From NCBI GenBank assembly GCA_963838495.1, contig CAWIRC010000001.1, positions 1,612,001 through 1,676,000 of the forward strand: DNA of 64,000 nt, read 5' to 3'. This DNA is from JBEKIK01 sp963838495. GTDB lineage: Bacteria > Planctomycetota > Planctomycetia > Pirellulales > Thermoguttaceae. The translations under genes were made by a program, and so were the position numbers. The first letter of the stretch is position 1, and each line of letters begins with the position of its first letter. Under the pieces are notes generated by a model. The model had not been told where the DNA came from. It saw nothing but the letters and a program-made list of their open reading frames with translations, and did no database searches. This document shows, piece by piece, positions 27,359 to 36,876 of the stretch.

Positions 27359-30248
27359 TTTTGTTTCCTGCTCCGAGGGGCTTTCCGTGGAAATGTCCAT
27401 CCGCAGCGAGCCCAGGCGGGCGGCCCCGCTGGCGTCGGCCTGCAAGCGGAATTTGGCGATGGAATCGGGCAGGTCGAAGCTCACCTCCACTTTGCCGTCC
27501 GCACCGGCGATCAAAAGCGGATTCCAAAACAGCGATTCGGCGAAATCGCCCCCCGCCCCGCCTTCGGCTACATGCCGGTGGGCGTATTGGCGAACGACAA
27601 AATGTCCCGGTTTCTCCGCTTCGGCCGGGCCTGTTAGGGGGCTTTCTCCGCGGGCAGCGCCGGCCCGGGGAACCACAAGTTCAAGTTGCGGCGACAGGCT
27701 GGGTAAAGCTCCGGGCAGTGCCGGCTGGGCCAGCGGCACTCGCTGAATTTCGGGCGGCAATGGTTTAGCCAGCGGCACTCGCTCGTCTGAGGCAGGATAC
27801 GACATGAACGGCGCCGCCTGATCGTTCTCCCCCGCAAATCGCAAGGGATTTATCAATAACGCCTCGATGATCGAACAACAGACCACCATTCCCAAGACCG
27901 GCAGCCAAAACGCCGCGCCGCGGACAATTCTCAGCAAACCCAGCATAAATATCAAAAAAAGCATGCCCCAAGCCCCAAGAAAACTGATCGTTACAACCGA
28001 GTAAAGAACCTGGCTACGGTCGGCATAATAAGCGGCAAGTTTCTTTTGATAGTCTTCCCGGATGCGGCTGAGGTTGTCGTACATTATGGGCGGGGCGAAT
28101 AGGCGGGTGGCACTGGCCGAGCCAGTGGCACTCGTTGAGGTTTGGGCGGCACTGGCTGAGCCAGTGGCACTCGCGCTATAATCATCCGGGCGGGTGGAAA
28201 GGTTGTTTTCCGTGACGGTTGCGGCATTTCGTGCCCGAGTGTTGTCAACAAAACGCCGCCAGCCTTGCGCCCCTAAGAGCAAATCCAACGCCACGGCCGG
28301 AGGCACCGCCGCTGTCTTATCTTCCGAAAGATAAAAATCGGCTTCTTCCAGATCTTTGGGATTTATATTTTCGGAGGTCAGCAAAAACCTTGTTGTCATG
28401 GTGGGAGTATTATCGCCGGCCAGGGTGAACAAGGCCTGATCGACCACCGATATTCCCACCGCCGCGGCAACGGGTTTGTTCTTCTCGTTGCCCACTGCCA
28501 GCGATATATGCACTTCTTCGCCCGGCGCATAATGATCGCGGATATCAAGTGCCTGGACGTTCAATCGGCGATCCGGGCGGCGGTACACGAGGCGTTCGGC
28601 CAGGGGCTTGGGAAATTGTTTGCCGGATCGACCGGACTCGATGGAATAGTCGAACACCGTGAGGCGGATAATACCGCCCACTTCATCGGGCAGGGAGAGT
28701 GCTATCGGATTTACGCCGTTTTCGCTCTTTTTGGTAACCAGGGCCACTTGGCCCACCATAATGCCCCTCGACCAGGCCCCGACTACCAGCGGCAGTCCGG
28801 CTTTTAACGATCGGACGTTGAATTCCAAGACCTCCGACGGGCCGAATACGCCCGCGCCGGTAGTCAACACAATCGGGCAATCGGCGACGGGGGGTAGTTT
28901 TGGTTCATCTTTCACATCGGCGGGCGTGATGATTTTCAGCCTGTACGATTCGCCCGCCTGGGGCGTGAAACTGAATTGGCCCATGCCTTCAGAGATGGTT
29001 TCCACCGAGGCCACGGTACGCCCGTTTTTGTCCACGATCACGCCGGAGATGCGCAAGGGCTTGCCCAAAGGATCTTGGCAGGCGAAATAAACGCGATTTT
29101 CCATGCCCGCCGCCAGGTCGCCGCCCTCGGGATAGAAATGCACGTCGGCCTTGCCCAAATTTATGGGTATGGGTTTGGAAATGGTCTCCCGCGCCGCCGT
29201 CGCTGACGGTTACGGCCAAATGCCCGTTGCCGGAGGCTATTTTCTCCGGCAATTTCAGTTCTATGCGGAACTTGCCGTTCTTATCGGCCTGCATGTTCTT
29301 ATCCAGTAGAGTTTGCCCGTCGAGGGTGGCTAAAACATGCAAATTTGCGAAGGGCACGGGCCCGTCTTCCCAGCGCTTGACGGAAAAATCGGCCGCCACC
29401 GCATCGCCGGCAGCGTAACTCTCGCTCGTGAATTCCAATTCCTTCTTCAACCGCGGAGCCCGATAACGACGAACGAGAAATTTTCGCCTCTCCTCGGGAA
29501 AAGATTCGTCCAAACTGCGAACTAGGACGGTGTATTGGCCGCCGGGCAGGTCCTCGGGAATATTGTATATGCCGTTGCCTACGCCCTGCTCCGTCGTGCC
29601 ATCCAACCGGGAATTAGGCAGCACAGCTCCTGAAGGATCGAGAATTTCATAATGGATGGGAATCTCCCGCTCTGCCGCCAGGCCGAAACAAGATAAGCTC
29701 AATGACCGATAAAATATGGTTTCGCCCGGCTGATACAAGGGTTTATCGAGCGATAATTGCGTGGTCAGCCGGGCAGGATAAACCGCCAAGGGAGCGGACA
29801 TCTGTTCCATGTTGTCGCGATGTTGGGCTACAACTTTGAGGGTTACGCCTGCTGGCACGGACAAGTCGGCCGGTATAAAAACCTGCAACCGCCCTTGCTG
29901 GTCGGTCGATTCCTGTCGTGAAAATGGAATTTTTCCATCGGGGGTGTAGAGGTTGAATTCTATGGGGATGGATGCAGCCGACCCGGTGACATCGGTCGCG
30001 CGGACGTCGAACCGGGCAGGCGCACCAGACTGCAACGTCGAGGGACCGGTCACCATTAGGCGCAAATGCTCGGCGGCAATCGCGGCCATCTGGAATCGAT
30101 TGTAGAAATATCCGGCAATTGAAATCGCCACCAAGGCGAAAGCGGCCAGGGAGACCAGTAATTTCGCCCCGCCGCTGGACGGCCGCGCTAAGGTTGACGA
30201 CTGCTTCAGAACCGCTTGGGGCGGCAAGGGTTCTGATGAGGGATTCAT
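27356..30248 (-). CDS. alpha-2-macroglobulin-like (MG-domain) membrane protein, no thioester domain, frameshifted
   Basis: From ATG 30248, a TM anchor (LVSLAAFALVAISIAGYFYN) leads into macroglobulin-type domains, including YPARLTTQLSLDKPLYQPGE (MG2-like), the block from VTVSDGG into ETISKPIPINLGKADVHFYP (frame change at about 29190-29198) and DQAALFTLAG-like VVDQALFTLAGDN. Two TM helices follow around YSVVTISFLGAWGMLFLIFM and LPVLGMVVCCSIIEALLINP. It ends with FAESLFWNPLLIAGADGKVE (A2M family block) and stops; the GCGEQ thioester domain and later parts are absent. Repeat-derived peptides (SASATGSASA; RVPLAKP/RVPLAQP) interrupt it. It might be a regulatory or adhesion protein; no protease-trap function can be assumed. 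Confidence 0.72.
28108..28173. repeat. duplicated CACTGGC...GCCAGTGGCACTCG repeat inside the macroglobulin-like gene
   Basis: Two hairpin copies, GGCACTGGCCGAGCCAGTGG and GGCACTGGCTGAGCCAGTGG, each followed by CACTCG, lie in frame and encode SASATGSASA and TSATGSASAT. Two more GCCAGCGGCACTCGCT copies are at 27729-27744 and 27768-27783. Confidence 0.75.
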
Positions 30249-31747
30249 GGCGGTTTTCTCCGGCTTTTTCCCAGAAAAGCGTTTAACCAAAGGTAACCCA
30301 ATCTCTACGGTTATACAAGGTGGACATCATCTGCCTGGCTCCAATTTAGAGACCTGGAAACAATTTCTTTGTTCTCGATATGCAGGAATAGAAAGGCAGT
30401 TGAACGCAATTCCTTAAATCCGAGAGATCGGCACACATACAAAACAAAAACATGATAATCTGGCGAGTTTTGTTAAACAGGGCAAAGCATTTTGCTTTTG
30501 TTTTTTGTTTTTAGATGAAGCAGTCAACATCTTAAATCGAGAATGAAGAATGATTTTCCCAATTGACGACATACGATTTTTTCCCAGAGTGTCGACCCAA
30601 TGAAGTTTTTGCGGTCAAGCGGTTGGAAATTGATTTGAAAGTAATCTATTGGGCCCTGCATCATCCATTGGCTGCAAAATGGCGACCTTCGCGAGACTGA
30701 ACTCATAAATGTGCAAGAAATGCTCGGCAGCGAATGCGTTCAAACGCCAGGTTCCAGCTCTAAAATGTCCGTTTGGGGCAATTTTGGAAAAAATTTCACC
30801 TTTAAAAAAATTTTCAAAAATTTATTTTTGTTCCGCCCATCTGATTTTGGGTTGCAGATTCGATCAATTTTATAATTCCTGAAAATTTCTCGCACGACAG
30901 ATTTTTTTTATCTAGATGAGCTTATGAAGGGCGATTCGGAGTCAAGAATGAGCGAATATGATTTTTAAACAGCACGGCACAGTCGCGCGAATGATAAAAT
31001 CCTTTCCTAAGAATTTTACACACGGAAAATGTGCGATCATGAGCGAGCAAGCGTCGCCGGAAAACAATTGTTTTGTTGAGTATGGATCGTTTAGAGCAGG
31101 ATAAGTCGCAAAAAAACGATTGCGCAAGTTGTTATTCTGCATAAAGTTATGATCATGCGCAAAATTTTGCTCGCAATTCTTCCGCCAAACAAATTGCGGC
31201 CATAAATACATGCCGAATCAAGGCGGTTGTTTTATCGGCCGGCCAACGCTGGACGTTAATAATTCTTTCAGGAATCGTTTTCAGACGACATCCACGTCGC
31301 TTGAAGAGTGTTGCCGCAAGCGCGAGGCCGCGACTACTGCAAGATGCGGACCATATCGCCGGCGAATACACATTCGACAATGAAAAAGTGGCTGAGGGAA
31401 CTGCACTGCACGAGCTTCGCCCGTACATCTTAGCGGCGTCCCGGCGAAAAAAATTAGAATAATTTTTGCACAATTGCATAAATTGTACTTGAAATAATTT
31501 TGGAAATAGATAACATCATGTAGAGTTGGGTTGTTCAATGCCCGACGAAATTTGAAATTTCTCAAATCGAAAAGGATTTCAAATCAATGTAAGAAACGAA
31601 CGACGGCTTGTTGCGATGCTCGGAGCATCGCGGACAAGATGTCGATGAAGTTCGTTGTCTTGTTCAAGTGGCGAAGAGCCGGTCGTGTTTCGGCCCCAGC
31701 CCGGTCGCGACAGGGCGTTCGCCCGGTCCGTATTAGGAGGACGTGAG
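30249..31747. other. gene-poor AT-rich stretch of 1.5 kb
   Basis: No ORF here resembles a known protein or shows chromosomal codon use; the possible minus-strand frames at 30942-31211 and 31153-31479 look random. The segment 30480-31600 is strikingly AT-rich (runs such as TTTAAAAAAATTTTC at 30801-30815) compared with its neighbours. A perfect hairpin GCGATGCTC/GAGCATCGC lies at 31613-31631 close to the Lys-rich minigene. It could hold an uncharacterised RNA or be a long regulatory leader; nothing decisive is visible. Confidence 0.4.
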
Positions 31748-31843
31748 GTGGCCAAGAAAAAGGCTAAGAAGAAGGTTGCGAAGAAGCCGGCAAAGAAGGT
31801 AGCCAAGAAGGCTTCCAAGAAAAAAGCCAAGAAGAGAAAGTAA
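31748..31843 (+). CDS. Lys/Ala-rich histone-H1-like minigene
   Basis: A 31-residue product read from GTG 31748 behind a perfect AGGAGG (31735-31740, 7-nt spacing): MAKKKAKKKVAKKPAKKV and onward, composed only of M, A, K, V, P, S and R. It resembles the DNA-binding tail of H1-like proteins found in Planctomycetota and Chlamydiae, but without a globular domain. The start is chosen over upstream in-frame codons because of the SD. A rho-independent terminator follows. An overlapping 33-codon frame (ATG 31645, stop 31744-31746) ends just before the GTG and might be a leader peptide. Confidence 0.68.
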   Translation: MAKKKAKKKVAKKPAKKVAKKASKKKAKKRK

Positions 31844-31911
31844 CCGGCGAGCGGTTGATTAACCGCGAAAACAACCTCTTCGGTACACCGAAGCAGCTAC
31901 GACGAGAAAGG

Positions 31912-31946
31912 AACGCCCGGCACGGCTGACCGGGCGTTTCTATTTT
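31912..31946 (+). terminator. rho-independent terminator after the Lys-rich minigene
   Basis: AACGCCCGG, a 9-nt loop and CCGGGCGTTTCTATTTTC: a 9-bp GC-rich stem with a T-rich tail, 69 bp after the stop codon. Confidence 0.78.
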
Positions 31947-32539
31947 CTTGAATTACCTCTTTTCTCGCAAAAAAGGCCCAGTGTTGATGTATATCGATGT
32001 TGCAACTGAGAAGTTTAATCGATCACATGAACCGCCGATCCGTTGAGATCGTTATAGAAACGTTATAGAAGCTCAAATAAGAAATGTCGCACCTGACAGC
32101 CGGCGGCTAAGAGCCGCCGAAAGATATTCATACCTGTTCCCGTGGTCGTTGACCGACGGCTAACAACGTTTATACGAAATTCAATAATAAACGTCGTCAA
32201 GGCACGAACAACCCCGTTTGACTTGTTTGCAACAAACCAAATATCGATTTATTGGCGGATTTCCGTGAGTTGTGGCGGGTTTCCGCGAGATTTTCAAATA
32301 TCTATATTAATAAAATCCCGCTATGTCCTATTTTTAAATTTTCTAAACCATTGCTATTTGCTTATCTAATCTTGATGATATAGATTGTCGGCATAAGGGT
32401 TGCTGTAAGAAGTTACAGCCGAATATGCTTAAAGTTGGGATGGATTGTTTCGGTAATATGCGTAAAATACGCAAAAGACTGTCAAAGAAAACCAAACTCT
32501 AGTGTATCCGATGCACTATTCATGCGGTGGAGGACTTTA
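31947..32539. other. intergenic stretch upstream of the hdr-mvh cluster
   Basis: About 590 bp without a recognisable gene. It contains a hairpin GGCGGCT/AGCCGCC (32102-32118) and AT-rich DNA before hdrC. No promoter with good spacing was identified with confidence. Confidence 0.4.
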
Positions 32540-33124
32540 ATGGCTCACGCAACGGCGATCAAAGAAGGTTCATTTCTGGCTCAAGTGATCGAAGCCACGC
32601 CCGGCGGAGAACGATTGTTGCACTGCCTGCAATGCGGCAGTTGCGGGGGATCGTGTCCCAGCGGGGCGGACATGCAATATACGCCCCGGACCTTGTTCGC
32701 GCTTATCAACGCCGATCAGCGCGAGGCCGTGCTTGCCGCCAATACGATGTGGGCCTGCGTATCGTGTTATTTCTGCACTACCCGCTGCCCGCAAAATATC
32801 CCCATCACGGACATTATTTATAGTCTCAAGCGGATATCCATCGCCGAGAAAATGTACAAGGATACCGACGCCCCGGCGCTGGCCAAGACGTTTACCGACC
32901 TGCTGGATAAATACGGCCGGAGTTTTGAACTGGGGTTGGCCAGCCGGTTCTACTTGCTCAACAAGCCGTTTGCCATGCTCAAGATGGTGCCGATGGGCCT
33001 GTCGATGTTCACCCGCGGCCGCATGGCGTTTACGCCCACGAAGATCAAGAAGCTCGATCAATTGCAGGCCATCATCAAAAAGGCCAGAGAAATTGGGGCA
33101 CAGGGAGGAAAGGATGAGGGATGA
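32540..33124 (+). CDS. hdrC: heterodisulfide reductase subunit C-like
   Basis: 194 residues from ATG 32540 behind GTGGAGGA. Two [4Fe-4S] motifs are present, CLQCGSCGGSCPSG (about 30-43) and CVSCYFCTTRCPQN (about 74-87), the arrangement of HdrC, which relays electrons between HdrA and HdrB. It is first in the order hdrC-hdrB-hdrA-mvhD-mvhG-mvhA. The C-terminal part (PFAMLKMVPMGLSMFTRGRM) is typical of bacterial HdrC. A longer in-frame upstream start is rejected because it lacks an SD and family similarity. Confidence 0.9.
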   Translation: MAHATAIKEGSFLAQVIEATPGGERLLHCLQCGSCGGSCPSGADMQYTPRTLFALINADQREAVLAANTMWACVSCYFCTTRCPQNIPITDIIYSLKRISIAEKMYKDTDAPALAKTFTDLLDKYGRSFELGLASRFYLLNKPFAMLKMVPMGLSMFTRGRMAFTPTKIKKLDQLQAIIKKAREIGAQGGKDEG

Positions 33125-33136
33125 AGGATGAAATCT

Positions 33137-33206
33137 GTAGGTCAGGCTGTGCCTGACAGAATTAGTGCAAGAAAATAATGATAGTGTCAGGCAGAGCCTG
33201 ACCTAC
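33137..33206. repeat. inverted repeat GTAGGTCAGGCTGTGCCTGACA, 22-bp arms
   Basis: Arms at 33137-33158 and 33185-33206 are inverted copies differing at one position, separated by 26 AT-rich bases. Each arm is itself palindromic (TCAGGC...GCCTGA). A small MITE-like insertion between hdrC and hdrB. Confidence 0.75.
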
Positions 33207-33237
33207 TGAGAACTGTAAACTGTTAACTGAAAACTTT
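33205..33237. repeat. heptamer array ANAACTG upstream of hdrB
   Basis: ACTG, AGAACTG, TAAACTG, TTAACTG, AAAACTT: four degenerate heptamers ending 5 bp before the hdrB ATG. Confidence 0.75.
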
Positions 33238-33241
33238 TATC

Positions 33242-34135
33242 ATGAAATACGCCTATTATCCCGGTTGTTCTCTGGAATGCAGCAGTGCCGCCTACGACAT
33301 GTCGGTCCGGGCGGTGGCCGACCTTTTGGGCATCAAGCTCGTGGAACTCGACGACTGGAACTGCTGCGGGGCCACCGAGTATTTCTCCCAGGACGAGTTG
33401 ACCGCTTGTTCGGTGATTGCCAGGAATCTGGCCCTTGTCGATCCGCAGTTCGACCAGCTTGTGGCCCCCTGCGCCGCATGTTACCTGAACCTGGCCAAGG
33501 TCGATAACCTCATGGCCGAACACGCGGACATGAACGAAAAAATAAACTGTGCTTTGGCGGCCGGCGGGTTGAAGTACAAGCCAGGCCGGGTGCGGGTGCG
33601 GCACATATTGGACATAATACACACCGACATCGGCGAGACGGCCATCCGCGACAAGGTCGTAAAGCCCCTTACCGGTTTACGGATCGCCCCGTATTACGGC
33701 TGCCAGGTGGTCCGGCCCATTAAGGGCGTTGACAGCACCGAATACCCCATGAAAATGGACGAGCTTTTTAAGTGGCTGGGGGCCGAGGTTGTGGACTATC
33801 CCGTGAAGGCCCATTGCTGCGGCGGGCACATGACCCAGATCAGCGAGCCCCAGGCCTTCGAGCTCATCCGCCGGCTGCTGCAAAGCGCGGTGGATTACCA
33901 GGCCGATATGATCCTGTGCATGTGCCCCATGTGCCAGTTGAACATGGATGCCTACCAGAGCGGAGTGAACAGCCATTTCGGGTTGAATTTCAAGATGCCG
34001 ATCATATTTTTCACCCAATTGTTGGGCGTGGCCTTCGGCATCGATCCGAAAACCCTGGGCTTCGGCAAGGAAATCGTCGCCGCCTCGCCCGTGCTCAAGG
34101 CTAAACTAAACGGCAAAGCGGCGGTCGCATCATAG
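33242..34135 (+). CDS. hdrB: heterodisulfide reductase subunit B-like
   Basis: 297 residues with two CCG domains. The first is C9 ... WNCCGATEYF ... CAACYLNL; the second is YYGCQVV ... HCCGGHM ... CMCPMCQLN. These cysteines bind the pair of non-cubane [4Fe-4S] clusters that reduce a disulfide in methanogen HdrB. The physiological disulfide or other acceptor in a bacterium is not known. No SD is obvious; the heptamer array occupies the leader. Confidence 0.92.
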   Translation: MKYAYYPGCSLECSSAAYDMSVRAVADLLGIKLVELDDWNCCGATEYFSQDELTACSVIARNLALVDPQFDQLVAPCAACYLNLAKVDNLMAEHADMNEKINCALAAGGLKYKPGRVRVRHILDIIHTDIGETAIRDKVVKPLTGLRIAPYYGCQVVRPIKGVDSTEYPMKMDELFKWLGAEVVDYPVKAHCCGGHMTQISEPQAFELIRRLLQSAVDYQADMILCMCPMCQLNMDAYQSGVNSHFGLNFKMPIIFFTQLLGVAFGIDPKTLGFGKEIVAASPVLKAKLNGKAAVAS

Positions 34136-34190
34136 TAGGAGAGGAGCAAGTTATCTCTTTTGCCCGCTCCCCGCCGGGTCGCGGCTAAAT

Positions 34191-34232
34191 TGACAACTGA
34201 AAACTGACAATTGATAACTGAAAACTGATAAC
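34191..34232. repeat. heptamer array ANAACTG upstream of hdrA
   Basis: ACAACTG, AAAACTG, ACAATTG, ATAACTG, AAAACTG, ATAACAC: six degenerate head-to-tail heptamers ending at the hdrA SD (CGGAGAA). Confidence 0.83.
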
Positions 34233-34245
34233 ACGGAGAATCGCC

Positions 34246-36238
34246 ATGGCCGAGAAAATCGGCGTTTATATTTGTCACTGCGGCAGCAACATCGCCGGCA
34301 TGGTCGACGTGGAAGAGGTCGCACGCTGGGCGGGAAAGAATATCAAGGACGTAGTCGTAGCAAAAGACTACAAGTTCATGTGCTCCTCGCTCGGCCAGCA
34401 GATGATCGAGGAGGACATCAAGAAAGAAGGGCTTACGCGCGTGGTGGTGGCGGCCTGCTCACCGCATTTGCACGAAAAGACCTTCCGCCGCGCCTGCCAG
34501 AACGCCGGGCTGAATCCGTATCTGTTCGAGATGGCCAACATCCGCGAGCACGTATCCTGGGTCACGAAGAGCAAGGAGGCGGGCACGGAAAAGGTAAAGG
34601 CCCTGGTGGCCGCCGCGGCCGAACGGGTGAAATACCAGGAACCGCTGGAAAAAATGTCGGTCAAGGTGAACAAGGCCACGTTGGTCATAGGCGGGGGCAT
34701 TGCCGGACTTCAGGCCACCTTGGAACTGGCCGATGCAGGCTACCCGGTCTATCTTGTCGAGCGCGAACCGTCGATTGGCGGGCACATGGCACAGTTCGAC
34801 AAGACATTCCCAACTCTCGACTGCTCGGCCTGCATCCTCACGCCCAAGATGTCGGAGGTCGGCCAGCACGAGAACGTTACCTTATATACTTATGCCGAGT
34901 TGGAGGAAGTCAGCGGGTCGGTGGGCAATTTCAAGGTTAAGATTCGCAAAAAGGCCCGCCATGTAGACTCGGTAAAATGCACAGGCTGCGGCATCTGCGT
35001 GGAAAAATGCCCGCGAAAAATCATCGACAACGTCTTCGAGGCCGGCATGGGCTATCGCAAGGCCATTTATACGCCATTCCCCCAGGCCGTGCCGCGAATT
35101 CCGGTGATCGACACCGAAAACTGCACCTGGTTCACCCGGGGCAAGTGCCAGGTCTGCTCGAAGGTCTGCCCGACTGCCGCGGTGGATTACGACCAGAAGG
35201 ACGAGATCATCGAGTTAGAGGTGGGCAACATCATCCTCGCCACCGGTTGGCAGTTGTTCGATTGCAAGCGGATCCCGCAATACGGCTACGGCCGGCTGGC
35301 CAACGTATTTACGAACATGGAATTCGAGCGCCTGTGCAACGCCGCCGGGCCGACCAACGGCAAAATCGTGCTCCGCGACGGCAAGACCGAGCCCGAATCG
35401 GTGGCCATTATCCATTGCGTGGGCAGCCGGGACGTGAATTACAACGAGCACTGCTCGGCCGTATGCTGCATGGCGGCCTTGAAGTTCGGCCACCTGGTCC
35501 TGGAAAAAACCAAGGCCCAGGTGTATTCGTTCTACATCGACATGCGTCCGAACCAGAAGGATTACGAGGAATTTTATCAGCGCCTGCTCAGCGAGGGCAT
35601 GCACTTTGTCCGCGGCAAGGTGGCCGAAGTTACCGACGCCACCCGATCGCCCTCCGAGGCTGGCAAATTGATCGTGCAGTTCGAAGATACCCTGATGGGC
35701 CGTCAGCGGCGATTGCCCTTCGACATGGTGATTCTCATGGGCGCCTTGGAGCCGCAGGCCGATGCCAAGGAAATGGGCCTCAAGTGCGGCATTTCGTGCA
35801 GCATGCGCGGCTGGTTCACCGAGCGGCATCCCAAGCTCGACCCGGTGGCCACCATGACCGACGGCATCTTTGTGGCCGGGGCGTGCCAGGGACCCAAGGA
35901 CATTCCGGCCTCGGTGGCCCAGGGTGCGGCGGCCGCGGCAAGGATTTCCGGCATGATTACCAAGGGCACCGTGATGATCGAGCCCATCGTGGCCTCGATC
36001 AACGAGGACGGCTGCTCCGGCTGCCGGATTTGCAACAACATGTGCCCGTACAACGCCATAGAATTCGACGAGGAGAAAAAGGTCAGCCGCGTGATCACCG
36101 CCTTGTGCAAAGGCTGCGGCACCTGCGTGGCCGCCTGCCCGGCGGGCGTAATCACCGGGCGCGCACTTCAACAACAAGCAAATCTTCGCCGAGATCGACG
36201 GCATCCTCTGGGACGCCAAGGAAATGCAGAATGCATAA
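34246..36238 (+). CDS. hdrA: heterodisulfide reductase subunit A-like flavoprotein, frameshift near C-terminus
   Basis: About 663 residues. An N-terminal cluster-binding domain (GVYICHCGSNIAG) is followed by the FAD-binding core (LVIGGGIAGLQATLELADAG, EPSIGGHMAQFDKTFPTLDC) that carries out flavin-based bifurcation in HdrA. Cluster motifs: CTGCGICVEKCPRK, CQVCSKVCP, CSGCRICNNMCPYNA and CKGCGTCVAACPAG. At about 36157-36162 (ACCGGGCGCGCAC) the frame shifts; the corrected end reads GVITGAHFNNKQIFAEIDGI and stops at 36236-36238. That stop lies inside a GAAATGCAGAATGCA repeat. Without correction the frame runs 20 bp further. Confidence 0.92.
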
Positions 36239-36270
36239 TGATGAATGATGAATTTTAACAGCCCTCGGCT

Positions 36271-36342
36271 TTCAGCGGTCAGCAATCAGCCGCAACAGAG
36301 CTTTCCGCTGATAACTGATAGCTGAAAGCTGATTGCTGAAGG
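36271..36342. repeat. inverted heptamer arrays, TCAGCNN / AGCTGAN type, upstream of mvhD
   Basis: TCAGCGG, TCAGCAA, TCAGCCG facing GCTGATA, ACTGATA, GCTGAAA, GCTGATT, GCTGAAG. The two halves are complementary and can fold into an imperfect hairpin about 50 bp before mvhD. Confidence 0.72.
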
Positions 36343-36381
36343 CTTGCTGAACCCTGAACCCCCGAACCCTGAAACCTAAAA

Positions 36382-36876
36382 ATGTCCGAAACATTCGAAC
36401 CCAAAATCGTGGGATTCCTTTGCAACTGGTGCTCGTATCGGGCGGCCGACCTGGCCGGCACCGCGCGGATCAAGTACGACACCAACGTCCGCATCATCCG
36501 CGTGATGTGCTCCGGCCGCGTCGATCCCACCTTTGTATTAAAGGCCCTGGCCCAGGGCGCAGACGGAGTGATGATCGCCGGGTGCCATCCGGGCGAGTGC
36601 CACTACATCGAACAGAATTACAAGGCCATGCGCCGCTACCACATGCTCAAGCACACGCTCGACGCATTGGGCGTGGAGCCGGATCGCGTGCGCCTGGTCT
36701 GGGCCTCCGCCGCCGAGGGCCAACTGCTGGCTGAACAGATCGACAAGCTGGTCGAGGACGTGCGCAAGCTCGGTCCCTTGAATTGGCCGGCCAACTGGGC
36801 CGAAAACGGCAAGCGCCTGGAAGCGCTTAAGGCAATCGCCAAGGAACACGAAGAGGCGATGGAGGTGAAATCATGA
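36382..36876 (+). CDS. mvhD: F420-non-reducing hydrogenase iron-sulfur subunit D-like
   Basis: 164 residues. CNWCSYRAADLAGTARIKY, VMCSGRVDP and AGCHPGECHY are the conserved cysteine motifs of MvhD, the [2Fe-2S] protein that carries electrons from hydrogenase to HdrA. The stop overlaps the mvhG start by 4 bp (ATGA), so translation is probably coupled. Full length for the family. Confidence 0.92.
   Translation: MSETFEPKIVGFLCNWCSYRAADLAGTARIKYDTNVRIIRVMCSGRVDPTFVLKALAQGADGVMIAGCHPGECHYIEQNYKAMRRYHMLKHTLDALGVEPDRVRLVWASAAEGQLLAEQIDKLVEDVRKLGPLNWPANWAENGKRLEALKAIAKEHEEAMEVKS

Noticed and set aside
30942..31479. Two minus-strand ORFs of 89 and 108 codons in the AT-rich stretch
   Set aside because: No SD, no recognisable motif, cysteine/phenylalanine-rich random-looking composition.
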